Shown here one piece after another: positions 1 to 7,152 of a DNA stretch of 17,995 nt. The stretch lies in assembly GCA_021296055.1 (NCBI GenBank), contig JAGWBE010000037.1, forward strand, positions 1 through 17,995, given 5' to 3'. Made by a program: the position numbers and the translations under genes. The notes beneath the pieces are model-generated. The model did no database searches. It saw only the letters and a list, made by a program, of their open reading frames with translations, and had not been told where the DNA came from. Origin of the DNA: Dehalococcoidia bacterium (GTDB taxonomy: Bacteria; Chloroflexota; Dehalococcoidia; Lucifugimonadales; Australimonadaceae). Within the stretch, counting starts at the first letter, position 1. The number at the start of each line of letters is the position of its first letter.

Positions 1-66
1 GACAACGAGCAGGCAGGCGGCCCAGAATGCGGCGGGCAACGCAGAGAAGCGGCGCGGGTTGTTCAC
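1..66 (-). CDS. N-terminus of a probable membrane protein (runs off the left edge)
   Basis: A GTG start (64-66) overlaps the TGA stop of the amidase as GTGA, and the frame stays open for 22 codons to the window edge. The predicted start reads MNNPRRFSALPAAFWAACLL: a short basic stretch followed by a hydrophobic run, typical of a signal peptide or the first helix of a transporter such as an MFS protein. GGAG lies directly against the start, too close to be a good ribosome binding site, so translation would depend on coupling to the amidase. Only 22 residues are visible, so the family cannot be named. Confidence 0.4.
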   Translation of the reverse strand, partial: MNNPRRFSALPAAFWAACLLVV

Positions 67-1460
67 TCCAACGGCGGGTGGCGCGTGTGCCAGTCGGTTA
101 TTTGCTGGTAGGCGTGGGCCATGGCAAGGAGCGCGGCGTCGCTTCCGGGCGGGCCGGCCAATTGGACGCCGATGGGCTGGCCTTGGTTGGAGAAGCCGCC
201 AGGGGCGGAGACGGCGGCCCAGCCGATGACGTTCCACGCCATGTTGAAGAGGCCGCGGGCAGCGGCGGCGTCCACGCGCTTGCCGCCGAGGACTACGTCC
301 TCCTGGCCGAATGCGGGCGCGGTCATAGGCTGCGTGGGCAGCAGCAGCGCGTCGAACCCTTGCGCCGCAGCCTCGGCCTCGCCCCGCAGCTCGGCGGCGG
401 TCTCAAGAGCGGCGGCATACTCAGCCGGTGTAGTGGCTGCGCCACTGTCGAGGCGCTTGCGGGGGTTGGGGCCGTAGGGTTTATCGGGATACCAGCCTTG
501 CGCGCGGTGGGTGAGCATCCCCTCGTGGAAGGCGATGGCGCCGTAGGACAGTGCTATATGGCCAAGGTTCAGGTCTATCTCGGCCACCTCCGCGCCCGCG
601 GCGGCGAAGGTCTCCGCCGCATCCTCGATGGCCGCCGCCACCTCGGGCGTGGTCTGCTCCGCCGTCCAGCGCCAGGGCACGCCGACGCGCTTACCCGCCA
701 GCGTGGCGCCGCGCAACGCCGCCGCGAAGGCGCCGCCGCCCGCGATGGCGTCGAGCATCAGCGCGTTGTCCTGCGCCGTGCGCGTCATAGGGCCGACGGT
801 GTCGAGGGTAGGGGAGAGGGGAAACACGCCCTCCAGGGGCAGCACGCCGGGGGTAGGTTTGATGCCGACGAGGTTGCAGTAGGCGGCGGGCTGGCGGACG
901 GAGCCGCCCGTGTCGGTGCCGAGCGCCCCCGCGCACAGTCCGGCGGCCACCGCCGCGCCCGACCCTGTGCTGCTGCCGCCGGAGAAGTGAGCGGGTGCCC
1001 ACGGGTTGGCGCAGTAGCCGAAGGTGTGGTTCCTGTCCGTCCCGCCCATGGCGAACTCGAGCATGTGCGTCTTGCCCAGCAACACCGCGCCCGCCTCGCG
1101 CAGGTTCGCCCAAACCGCCGCGTCCCGCTCCGCCACGTTGTCGCCCAAGAAGGAGGCGCCGCAGGTCGTGGTCACGCCCTCCACGTCGATGATGTCCTTG
1201 AGCGCCAAGGGGATGCCGTGGAGGGGGCCGCGGAGCGTGCCGTAAGACATCTCCGCCTCCGCCTCGCGGGCTTGCGCCAACGCAATCTCGGCAGTTATGG
1301 CGATGAAGGCGTTGAGATGCGGGTTCAACCGCTCGATGCGCTCGAGGTAGGCGCGCGTCAGCTCCACGGGCGAGACGGAGTGGTCGAGGATGGCGCGGGC
1401 CAGCTCGGCGATGGGGCGCGTCGGACATGGCGGGAAGCGGCGGCGCGGGAAGGTTAGCAC
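63..1460 (-). CDS. Amidase-signature family hydrolase
   Basis: A 465-residue amidase of the GatA/AtzF/acylamidase superfamily, which hydrolyses carboxamide C-N bonds in the cytoplasm. The Ser-cisSer-Lys triad is complete: Lys88 in LALKDIID, Ser163 in GGSSTGSGAA and the nucleophile Ser187 in GTDTGGSVRQPA. The 99 and 24 residue spacings match those of GatA. No gatB or gatC is adjacent, so a stand-alone catabolic amidase is more likely than the Glu-tRNA amidotransferase subunit; the substrate is unknown. The only upstream in-frame start is GTG at 1458-1460, without a clear ribosome binding site. An ATG at 1426-1428 lies one base out of frame and would give MSDAP followed by IAELARAI if the CCCC run just after it had three Cs, so the true start is uncertain. 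It is divergent from the carbamoylase-like gene and overlaps the next minus-strand gene by four bases. Confidence 0.9.
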   Translation of the reverse strand: MLTFPRRRFPPCPTRPIAELARAILDHSVSPVELTRAYLERIERLNPHLNAFIAITAEIALAQAREAEAEMSYGTLRGPLHGIPLALKDIIDVEGVTTTCGASFLGDNVAERDAAVWANLREAGAVLLGKTHMLEFAMGGTDRNHTFGYCANPWAPAHFSGGSSTGSGAAVAAGLCAGALGTDTGGSVRQPAAYCNLVGIKPTPGVLPLEGVFPLSPTLDTVGPMTRTAQDNALMLDAIAGGGAFAAALRGATLAGKRVGVPWRWTAEQTTPEVAAAIEDAAETFAAAGAEVAEIDLNLGHIALSYGAIAFHEGMLTHRAQGWYPDKPYGPNPRKRLDSGAATTPAEYAAALETAAELRGEAEAAAQGFDALLLPTQPMTAPAFGQEDVVLGGKRVDAAAARGLFNMAWNVIGWAAVSAPGGFSNQGQPIGVQLAGPPGSDAALLAMAHAYQQITDWHTRHPPLE

Positions 1461-1495
1461 GCGGAGCGGCGGTAGGCCAAAGCCACCGGCCTGTG

Positions 1496-1501
1496 TATAC
1501 T
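1496..1501 (+). promoter_or_regulatory. Candidate -10 box (TATACT) for the M20 hydrolase
   Basis: TATACT lies nine bases before the ATG at 1511 in the 50-base gap between divergent genes. No recognisable -35 hexamer is seen at the usual distance and no Shine-Dalgarno sequence lies between box and ATG. Transcription starting about seven bases after the box would begin almost at the ATG, giving a leaderless or nearly leaderless mRNA. Confidence 0.4.
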
Positions 1502-1510
1502 GCGCGCGCT

Positions 1511-2743
1511 ATGGAGCCGCTGCGCGTCAATGCCCAACGCCTGTGGGACGCCCTGATGGAGTTGGGCGCGATCGGCGAGACGCCTCTCGGCGGCAACAAC
1601 CGCCTTGCCCTGACCGACCTCGACCGCCAAGCGCGCGATCTGGTGATTCGCTGGTGCCGCGGAGCGGGCTGCGAGGTCACCGTCGACCGCATCGGCAACA
1701 TCTTCGCGCGGCGGCCGGGGAAGGACAACTCGCTCGCGCCCATCGCTACGGGCAGCCACGTGGACACGCAGCCGACGGGCGGCAAGTTCGACGGCCCGCT
1801 GGGCGTAGTGTGCGGCGTGGAGGTGCTGCGTACGCTGGCCGACCATCAGGTCGAGACGCTGCGCCCCATCGAGGTAACAGTGTGGACGAACGAGGAGGGG
1901 TCGCGCTTCGCCCCGGCGACACTCGGTTCCGGCGTGTTCGCGGGCGTGTACGACCTCGAGTTCGCCATGAGCCGCCAAGACACGGACGGCGTAACCATCG
2001 GCGAGGCGCTGCGCGCCATCGGCTACGAGGGCGAGCGGGAGGCGGGCGACCACGAGTTCGGCGCGTTCATCGAGGTGCACATCGAGCAAGGGCCGATCCT
2101 CGAGGCGAACGGCAAAACCATCGGTGTCGTCTCAGGCGCGCAGGCGCGGCGCTGGTTCGAAGTTACGGTTACGGGACAGGACGCGCACGCGGGAACGACG
2201 CCGATGGAGCGGCGCCGCGACGCGCTGCTCGGGGCGTCGCGCATCGTGACGGAGGTGAACCGCATCGGCGCGGGCATCCCGGACGGGCGCTCGACGGTGG
2301 GGATGATGCAGGTGCATCCGAACTCGCGCAACACTATTCCGGGGCGCGTCTTCTTCACCATTGACCTGCGCCATCATGACGAGGCGGTGCTGGCCGACAT
2401 GGTGGCGGAGATGCGCGAGTACGCCGCCGGCATCGCCCGCGAGACGGGGCTAGAGATGGTGGTGGACGAGATATGGACGGCGCCGGCGCTGCGGTTCGAC
2501 GAGCGCACGAAGGCGACCATCGCCGCCCAAGCCGAGGCGCTGGGCTACGACGCAATGCCCGTCGTCTCCGGCGCAGGGCACGACGCTTGCAACATCGCCA
2601 CCATCGCTCCGGGGGCGATGATCTTCATCCCCTGCGCGGACGGCATCTCCCATAACGAGACTGAGAGCGCGACGTTTGAGGACTCCGCCGCCGGAGGCAA
2701 CGTGCTGCTGAACGCGATGCTCCATCTGGCGAACGAGCGGTAG
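1511..2743 (+). CDS. M20 Zn-dependent amidohydrolase (N-carbamoyl-L-amino acid hydrolase / allantoate amidohydrolase type)
   Basis: A 410-residue member of the HyuC/AllC/beta-ureidopropionase branch of the M20 metallohydrolases, which cleave N-carbamoyl amino acids or allantoate and release CO2 and ammonia. The metal site is complete: His83 in GSHVDTQPTGG, Asp94 in KFDGPLG, the Glu128-Glu129 pair in TNEEGSRF, His190 in the family-typical HIEQGP, and His381 in GISHNE. The dimerisation-domain motif DAHAGTTPM (224-232) and GAGHDAC (355-360) are also present. Length and order fit the family. The ATG at 1511 is chosen because homology begins there; an upstream in-frame extension to 1427 would run into the amidase start. 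It is divergent from the amidase and convergent with the cytochrome gene, 14 bases away. Substrate choice between carbamoyl amino acids and allantoate cannot be decided. Confidence 0.92.
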   Translation: MEPLRVNAQRLWDALMELGAIGETPLGGNNRLALTDLDRQARDLVIRWCRGAGCEVTVDRIGNIFARRPGKDNSLAPIATGSHVDTQPTGGKFDGPLGVVCGVEVLRTLADHQVETLRPIEVTVWTNEEGSRFAPATLGSGVFAGVYDLEFAMSRQDTDGVTIGEALRAIGYEGEREAGDHEFGAFIEVHIEQGPILEANGKTIGVVSGAQARRWFEVTVTGQDAHAGTTPMERRRDALLGASRIVTEVNRIGAGIPDGRSTVGMMQVHPNSRNTIPGRVFFTIDLRHHDEAVLADMVAEMREYAAGIARETGLEMVVDEIWTAPALRFDERTKATIAAQAEALGYDAMPVVSGAGHDACNIATIAPGAMIFIPCADGISHNETESATFEDSAAGGNVLLNAMLHLANER

Positions 2744-2757
2744 GCAGCGAAGAGCGC

Positions 2758-3258
2758 CTACCTGCTCCCTATGGAAAGGGGTCTTGTTCGCTGACTGACG
2801 CCTGTGGACATTTCGCGCTTGGTCTTGTTCGCCCAGAGGCTCTTGATATACGTGAGCACCGCGACTATCTCATCGCGGCTGAGGCGGTCGCCGAACGCGG
2901 GCATGGCGCTCTTGAACGATGGGTAGGCGGGGTCTTCCAATGTCTTGCCGCCGCCGCTGACGATCCTGTACAGGAGGCCATCCGCGTGATGCCACGTATG
3001 CCCGTCGCCATTCAGCGGAGAGGCGGGCAGCGTGCCGTCGGGCTTCCGGATGTGCCAATTCGGTTGACCCTCGCCGCTTGCGCCATGGCATACGGCGCAA
3101 TTCGCGGCGAATAGCTCCGCGCCCGTCGGAATCGCCTGGGCGCCGCCGGGCGTAGGGGCCTCGCCGCGGCCGGAAGACGAACACGCGGCCAGCAGCGCGG
3201 AGGCGAGCAAGAGTACGGCGGCGGCCAGGATCAGAGCGTATCGCCGCGCTCCGCTCAC
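2758..3258 (-). CDS. Lipoprotein class I cytochrome c
   Basis: A 166-residue single-haem c-type cytochrome, an electron carrier anchored outside the membrane. Residues 5-25 form a lipoprotein signal peptide ending in a lipobox LLAAC with Cys26 as the lipidation site, followed by a Ser/Gly/Pro linker. The haem site CAVCH is at 54-58, and Met119 in SAMPAFGD is the probable axial ligand. The C-terminal helix includes EIVAVLTYIKSLW. The GTG start (3256-3258) overlaps the TGA of the upstream dehydrogenase as GTGA, so the two are probably translationally coupled. A longer in-frame reading upstream would overlap the dehydrogenase deeply and has no cytochrome-like content. Partner oxidase or reductase is not visible. 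Confidence 0.88.
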   Translation of the reverse strand: MSGARRYALILAAAVLLLASALLAACSSSGRGEAPTPGGAQAIPTGAELFAANCAVCHGASGEGQPNWHIRKPDGTLPASPLNGDGHTWHHADGLLYRIVSGGGKTLEDPAYPSFKSAMPAFGDRLSRDEIVAVLTYIKSLWANKTKREMSTGVSQRTRPLSIGSR

Positions 3259-4325
3259 AACTCGCAGGGGAGCCCCCACTCCGCGCACATCGTGCGGATG
3301 TACTCCACCGCCTCGTAGTGGAGCGGGATGCCGTGCTCGGCGCGCTCCACCGCCTCCTCCGCCTCGTAGAGGCCGGGGTAAAGGACGCGCTCCTGCCCCG
3401 GCGCGGGCGGCGTGTCGCGGAGCGCCCGAAGGAATTCGTCCATCGTGTCCTTGAAGCCGTCCACGTCGGTGAAGGCGTCGATGGCGTAGGCGGCGACCAT
3501 GTGGTGGTAGGGGCCGTCGCGGTAAACGAAGCCCGCTCCCGACAGCACGGAGCACAGCACCTCGACCACCGCCGCGAGGCCGTAGCCCTTATGCGACCCC
3601 ATCTCCCGCGTGCTGCCAAGGGGCAGCGGCAGATAGAAGTCGGGAACCAGGGACGGCTCCATAACGGGCGTGCCGTCGATGGTGGCGAGCATGCCGGGAG
3701 GGATCTCGGCGCGCAGGCGCTTGGCGTTGCGGAACTTGTTGATGGCGACGGTGCTGGTGGCCGCGTCGAACACGAAGGGCGTCTCGTTGCGCGCGGGCGC
3801 CGCGACGGCGATGGGGTTCGTGCCCAGACGCGGCTTCGCGCCGAACGTCGGCGGCACGGTTACGGTCGCCGCCGTCATGCAGACGCCGATCATGTCGTGC
3901 GGCAGAGCGAGCATCGCGTGATACGCGCACATCCCAACGTGTCCGCCGCGGGCCATCGTGACCATCCCCATACCGGTTTGCTTGGCCTTGTCGATGGCGA
4001 TCTCCATCGCCTTCGGCGCGATGACGATGCCCAGACCCCGGTCGCAGTCGATGGTGGCCGTCGAGGGGCGCTCGCGGATGACGCGCCAGTCGGGAACGGG
4101 GTTGATAGTCCCCTTGGCGAAGCCGTCCATGTAGTAGCGCAGCATGTTCGTCACGCCGTGGCTGTCCACGGCGCGGTCGTCGGCGCTCACGAGGACCTCC
4201 GTGGCCAGCGTCGCGTCCTCAGGCGGCATCCCGCAGTGCTCGAACATCGCCTGAACGGACATGCGCAGGTCGGCGCTGGAGACGCGGACGGCGTCCTCCT
4301 CGCGGACGTGGAAGGCTTCGAGCAT
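3255..4325 (-). CDS. Ldh_2-family malate/L-lactate/ureidoglycolate-type dehydrogenase
   Basis: A 356-residue NAD(P)-dependent oxidoreductase of the non-Rossmann malate/L-sulfolactate/ureidoglycolate dehydrogenase family (YlbC/AllD/ComC type). It oxidises a 2-hydroxy acid to the 2-oxo acid in the cytoplasm. Landmarks in order are the active-site DSHGV (54-58), GGHVGMCAYHAML (127-139), GTNPIAVAAP (168-177), FDAATS (186-191) and GSHKGYGLAA (243-252). Length matches the family. A good AGGAG ribosome binding site precedes the ATG by about ten bases. It follows the aminotransferase after 115 bases and is coupled to the cytochrome gene. Ureidoglycolate is a possible substrate given the AllC-like hydrolase nearby, but malate, lactate or another hydroxy acid is equally possible. 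Confidence 0.9.
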   Translation of the reverse strand: MLEAFHVREEDAVRVSSADLRMSVQAMFEHCGMPPEDATLATEVLVSADDRAVDSHGVTNMLRYYMDGFAKGTINPVPDWRVIRERPSTATIDCDRGLGIVIAPKAMEIAIDKAKQTGMGMVTMARGGHVGMCAYHAMLALPHDMIGVCMTAATVTVPPTFGAKPRLGTNPIAVAAPARNETPFVFDAATSTVAINKFRNAKRLRAEIPPGMLATIDGTPVMEPSLVPDFYLPLPLGSTREMGSHKGYGLAAVVEVLCSVLSGAGFVYRDGPYHHMVAAYAIDAFTDVDGFKDTMDEFLRALRDTPPAPGQERVLYPGLYEAEEAVERAEHGIPLHYEAVEYIRTMCAEWGLPCEL

Positions 4326-4401
4326 AGAACGGCTCCTACGGGACGGATTCGAAGTAAGAGGCTATCGGGGCGGCGGCGCGCGCACAAGGGGCGCGCCTCT
4401 T

Positions 4402-4430
4402 CCGTCCTTCCATTCCCCTCAGCGCGAACA
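4402..4430 (-). repeat. Degenerate copy C of the palindromic intergenic repeat
   Basis: Read on the minus strand this contains GTTCGCGCTGAGGGGAATGG followed by AAGGACGG. It matches the core CTGAGGGGAAT and the flanks of the better copies at 8796-8823 and 13661-13696. The arms pair poorly here. It begins 11 bases after the stop of the aminotransferase gene, inside the 115-base gap before the dehydrogenase. Confidence 0.5.
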
Positions 4431-4440
4431 GGCGTGGCGC

Positions 4441-5745
4441 CTACCGCGCTTGGCCGCTGACTGCGGCTACGCCCGCCTCGAACGCCGCCAGCGTCTGCTC
4501 AACGTCCGCGTCGGTGTGGCACATCCCCACGTACACCTTGCCCGCGGGCTTGAAGACGCCGCGGTCTAGGAGCGTTTGGTTGAAGACGGCGTTCAGGCGC
4601 TTGTCGGCGGTGAGGGTGGACCGGTAGTCGGTGATGGGCTGCGGCGTGAAGAAGATGTCGAACAGCACGTCGTCGCCCGACACCGTGGCGTCCACGCCCG
4701 CGTCGTCCAGCATCGTTTGGAGCGAGCGGCGCAGCCTGGCGCCGGTGGCGTTGTAGGCGTCGTATATCCCGGGCGCGCGCAACTCCTTCAGCGTCGCCAG
4801 GCCGGCCGCCGCGGCGACGGGGCTGCCGTTCATCGTGCCTATCTGGCCTACGTGGCCGTCGGCGGGGGCGGCGGAGGCGTCGTAGGCGGCGAGGAACTCG
4901 CGCTTGCCCGCGACCGCGCCTAGGGGCATCCCGCCGCCGACGATCTTGCCGAACGCCGCCATGTCGGGGACGACGCCGTAGCGCTCTTGCGCGCCGCCGT
5001 AGGCGAGGCGGAAGCCGGTCACGACTTCGTCGAAGACGAGGGCGACGCCGTTGCGCTCGGTGACCTCCCGCAGTCCTTCAAGGAAGCCTGGGCGCGGCTC
5101 GAGGATGCGTTGCAACGGCTCGACGATGACGGCGGCGAGGTCGTTGCGGTTGCGCTCGATGATGTCCGCCGCCGTCTCCACGTCGTTGTACGGTGCGATG
5201 AGCACGGTGTCGGCTACCGCCTGGGGAATACCGGCGCTCGACGGCGCGGGAGCGGGGTAGGGGGGCGGTTGGTCGGGCGTTACGCTCATCTGCGCGTAGT
5301 CGTGCGTGCCGTGGAAGCCGCCCTCGAACTTCATCACCTTGTCGCGGCCGGTGCGGGCGCGGGCGAGGCGCAGGCACTGGAAGGTGGCGTCGGTGCCGCT
5401 GGTGGTGAAGCGCACCATCTCGGCGCACGGGACGGCGTCGATGATGGCCTCGGCCAGCTCAATGGCGTAGACGTTCTGCGTGAAGAAGGTGGTTCCCTTG
5501 CGGGCGGCCTCCTCGACGGCGGCGATGACGGCGGGGTGCGCGTGGCCGAGGATCATGGGGCCGGAGCCGAGCAGGTAATCGACGTACTCGTTGCCGCTCA
5601 CGTCCCAAACGTGGGAGCCGCGCCCTTGGCGGACGATGAAGGCGTACTCCTCGTCGAGGCGCATGTTGCCGAGGCTGCCCTGGGGCAAGGCGCGGTCGGC
5701 GCGCCTGAGGAGGTCGCGCTCTGCGTCGGTGCGTTGGATGGTCAT
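4441..5745 (-). CDS. Class III PLP aminotransferase, glutamate-1-semialdehyde aminomutase-like
   Basis: A 434-residue fold-type I, class III PLP enzyme. Landmarks are DYLLGSGPMILGHAHP (56-71), the phosphate-binding SGTDAT (116-121), EGGFHGTHDY (141-150), the cofactor Asp239 in VFDEVVTGFR, the Schiff-base Lys267 in FGKIVGGGMP, and GTMNGSPVAAAAG (303-315). These are shared with HemL, and the length is right for it. The surrounding oxygenase, dehydrogenase and M20 genes instead suggest a catabolic aminotransferase or aminomutase, and no other haem-synthesis gene is present. The ATG at 5743-5745 is preceded by TAGGAG, whose TAG is the stop of the upstream M20 gene. This spacing indicates one operon. 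Confidence 0.88.
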   Translation of the reverse strand: MTIQRTDAERDLLRRADRALPQGSLGNMRLDEEYAFIVRQGRGSHVWDVSGNEYVDYLLGSGPMILGHAHPAVIAAVEEAARKGTTFFTQNVYAIELAEAIIDAVPCAEMVRFTTSGTDATFQCLRLARARTGRDKVMKFEGGFHGTHDYAQMSVTPDQPPPYPAPAPSSAGIPQAVADTVLIAPYNDVETAADIIERNRNDLAAVIVEPLQRILEPRPGFLEGLREVTERNGVALVFDEVVTGFRLAYGGAQERYGVVPDMAAFGKIVGGGMPLGAVAGKREFLAAYDASAAPADGHVGQIGTMNGSPVAAAAGLATLKELRAPGIYDAYNATGARLRRSLQTMLDDAGVDATVSGDDVLFDIFFTPQPITDYRSTLTADKRLNAVFNQTLLDRGVFKPAGKVYVGMCHTDADVEQTLAAFEAGVAAVSGQAR

Positions 5746-5756
5746 AGCGGTTGCTC

Positions 5757-7124
5757 CTAGCCTGCGGTCTCGGCGCGCGTGCGCGTGCAGGTGTCGATGA
5801 CGGCGTAGACGATCTTCTTGGCGGCGACCGCCAGGTCGGGAATATGCGCGACGCCCATTCCGCCGAATCCGCGCCACTCCGGCGGGATGGTCGGCACGGG
5901 GCCCGGCCCAATCTTGGCCGTCGGGATGCCCATGCGCCGGATGGCGGAGCCGTCGTGCTGCCCCGATACGGGGTTGACGCCCGCATGGTGCTCCTTGCCC
6001 TCGACCTCCTGCCAGCCGCGCATGCACGATTGGATGATCCAGCTGTCCGGGTCGGTTGCAAGGGCGGGGTAGGAGGCGGTCATCTCCCACTCGACGCGCA
6101 GCTCGGGATGCCGCGCCGTGATGGACTCCACGGCGGCGGCGAACTCCGCCTTCACTTCGGCGGTGGTCTGACGCGGGGTGAGGCGAACGTCTATGTAGAC
6201 CTCGGTGGCGGCGCTGGGGAAAGCGGGCTTGTGCGGCCAGCCGCCGCGCACGGCGGCGACGCAGCCCTGCGGCGCGACCGTGCCCGAGGCGTTGCGCGCC
6301 TGGTAGTCGATGAGCCATTCGTCGATGGCGTGGATGAAGGTCGCCGCATGCAGCACGGAGTTGCGGAAGCCCGGGATGGTGCGCGTCAGCCCCGCGTAGC
6401 CCATCTGCCCGCGCACGGTTGCTTTGAACCAGCACAGGCCCGCCTCTTCCCACGCGACGGACGCGCCCGGCTTGATGATGATGGCGTAGTCGGGCGAGAC
6501 GCCGTGGTTGAGCATATAGGTGACGCCGGAGCCGAGGCCATGCCCCTGCCGCGCATCGGCGGCGGGCATGCGCGCGGGCATCCCGCCGCCCGCGAACGCC
6601 GCGATCAGGTCGCCCTTCAGCGGCACGCCCGCCTCCTTGACCGCTTGCGCGGCGGCGAGCGCGACGGTTGCGAACCCCTTGGGGTTGAAGGCGCACAGGC
6701 CGATGACGTCGCCGTTCTCCGCGACGTAGGCGTCCGTCTTCATCTCGTCGGTGAGTCGCGGCGCAGCCCACGGCGCGTCGAGCGCCGGGTCGCCGTCGAG
6801 GTGCGCGTCGATGGGCGCGTACACCATCAGCGAGGGTCCCTCGCCGGAGCCGCGCACGTAGCCGTAGGCGTTGCCGGAATTCTCGTCCATCGGCTGGTAG
6901 GCGGCGTCCAGGCCCGCGTCGGCCATAATCTGAGCCAGCCGCTCGCTGACGGCGCGCTCGTAGCCCGTAGGGCTGGGGATGCGCGTCAGCTCCAGGTCGA
7001 TCCGGCGGATGCGCTCCTCGTCGATCAGCGCCCACGCGCGCTCGAGCCAACCGCGCTGCTCGGCGGACAGCGGAGCGGTCTTCACCGCAATGTCCGACGG
7101 CGCGTCTACGCTCACGGTCGCCAT
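5757..7124 (-). CDS. Noncanonical M20-fold protein lacking most metal ligands
   Basis: A 455-residue protein with the overall order of an M20 peptidase/deacetylase (ArgE/DapE/CPG2 type): SPTGYE near residue 51, a lid/dimerisation domain around 230-345, and a C-terminal GIPTAKIGPG (399-408). The usual di-zinc residues are mostly gone. The His-x-Asp motif is PID (Pro104), the bridging Asp in the D-x-K-G motif is Asn147 in AFNPKG, and the catalytic Glu-Glu pair falls in AFAGGGMPA without an acid. The Glu-Pro-Thr motif is Lys218-Pro-Gly, and the dimer-domain His is Tyr243 in GQMGYAG. Asp212 and His427 remain. The frame is intact and an AGGAGGAG site precedes the ATG, so it looks functional but either non-hydrolytic or using different chemistry. 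It sits between Rieske oxygenase and aminotransferase genes. Alignment to CPG2 positions was done by eye. Confidence 0.8.
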   Translation of the reverse strand: MATVSVDAPSDIAVKTAPLSAEQRGWLERAWALIDEERIRRIDLELTRIPSPTGYERAVSERLAQIMADAGLDAAYQPMDENSGNAYGYVRGSGEGPSLMVYAPIDAHLDGDPALDAPWAAPRLTDEMKTDAYVAENGDVIGLCAFNPKGFATVALAAAQAVKEAGVPLKGDLIAAFAGGGMPARMPAADARQGHGLGSGVTYMLNHGVSPDYAIIIKPGASVAWEEAGLCWFKATVRGQMGYAGLTRTIPGFRNSVLHAATFIHAIDEWLIDYQARNASGTVAPQGCVAAVRGGWPHKPAFPSAATEVYIDVRLTPRQTTAEVKAEFAAAVESITARHPELRVEWEMTASYPALATDPDSWIIQSCMRGWQEVEGKEHHAGVNPVSGQHDGSAIRRMGIPTAKIGPGPVPTIPPEWRGFGGMGVAHIPDLAVAAKKIVYAVIDTCTRTRAETAG

Positions 7125-7152
7125 GTCGCTCCTCCTGGTATGCGTCGCGCCA

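Noticed and set aside
4441..5745. Naming the aminotransferase hemL
   Set aside because: The fold and length fit, but the context is catabolic and specificity residues cannot be settled by eye, so no symbol is given.
4441..7050. An 869-codon minus-strand frame that could suggest a fusion ahead of the aminotransferase
   Set aside because: The extra upstream part is an Arg/Ala-rich out-of-frame reading of the M20-like gene; the aminotransferase has its own ATG at 5743-5745 with a ribosome binding site.
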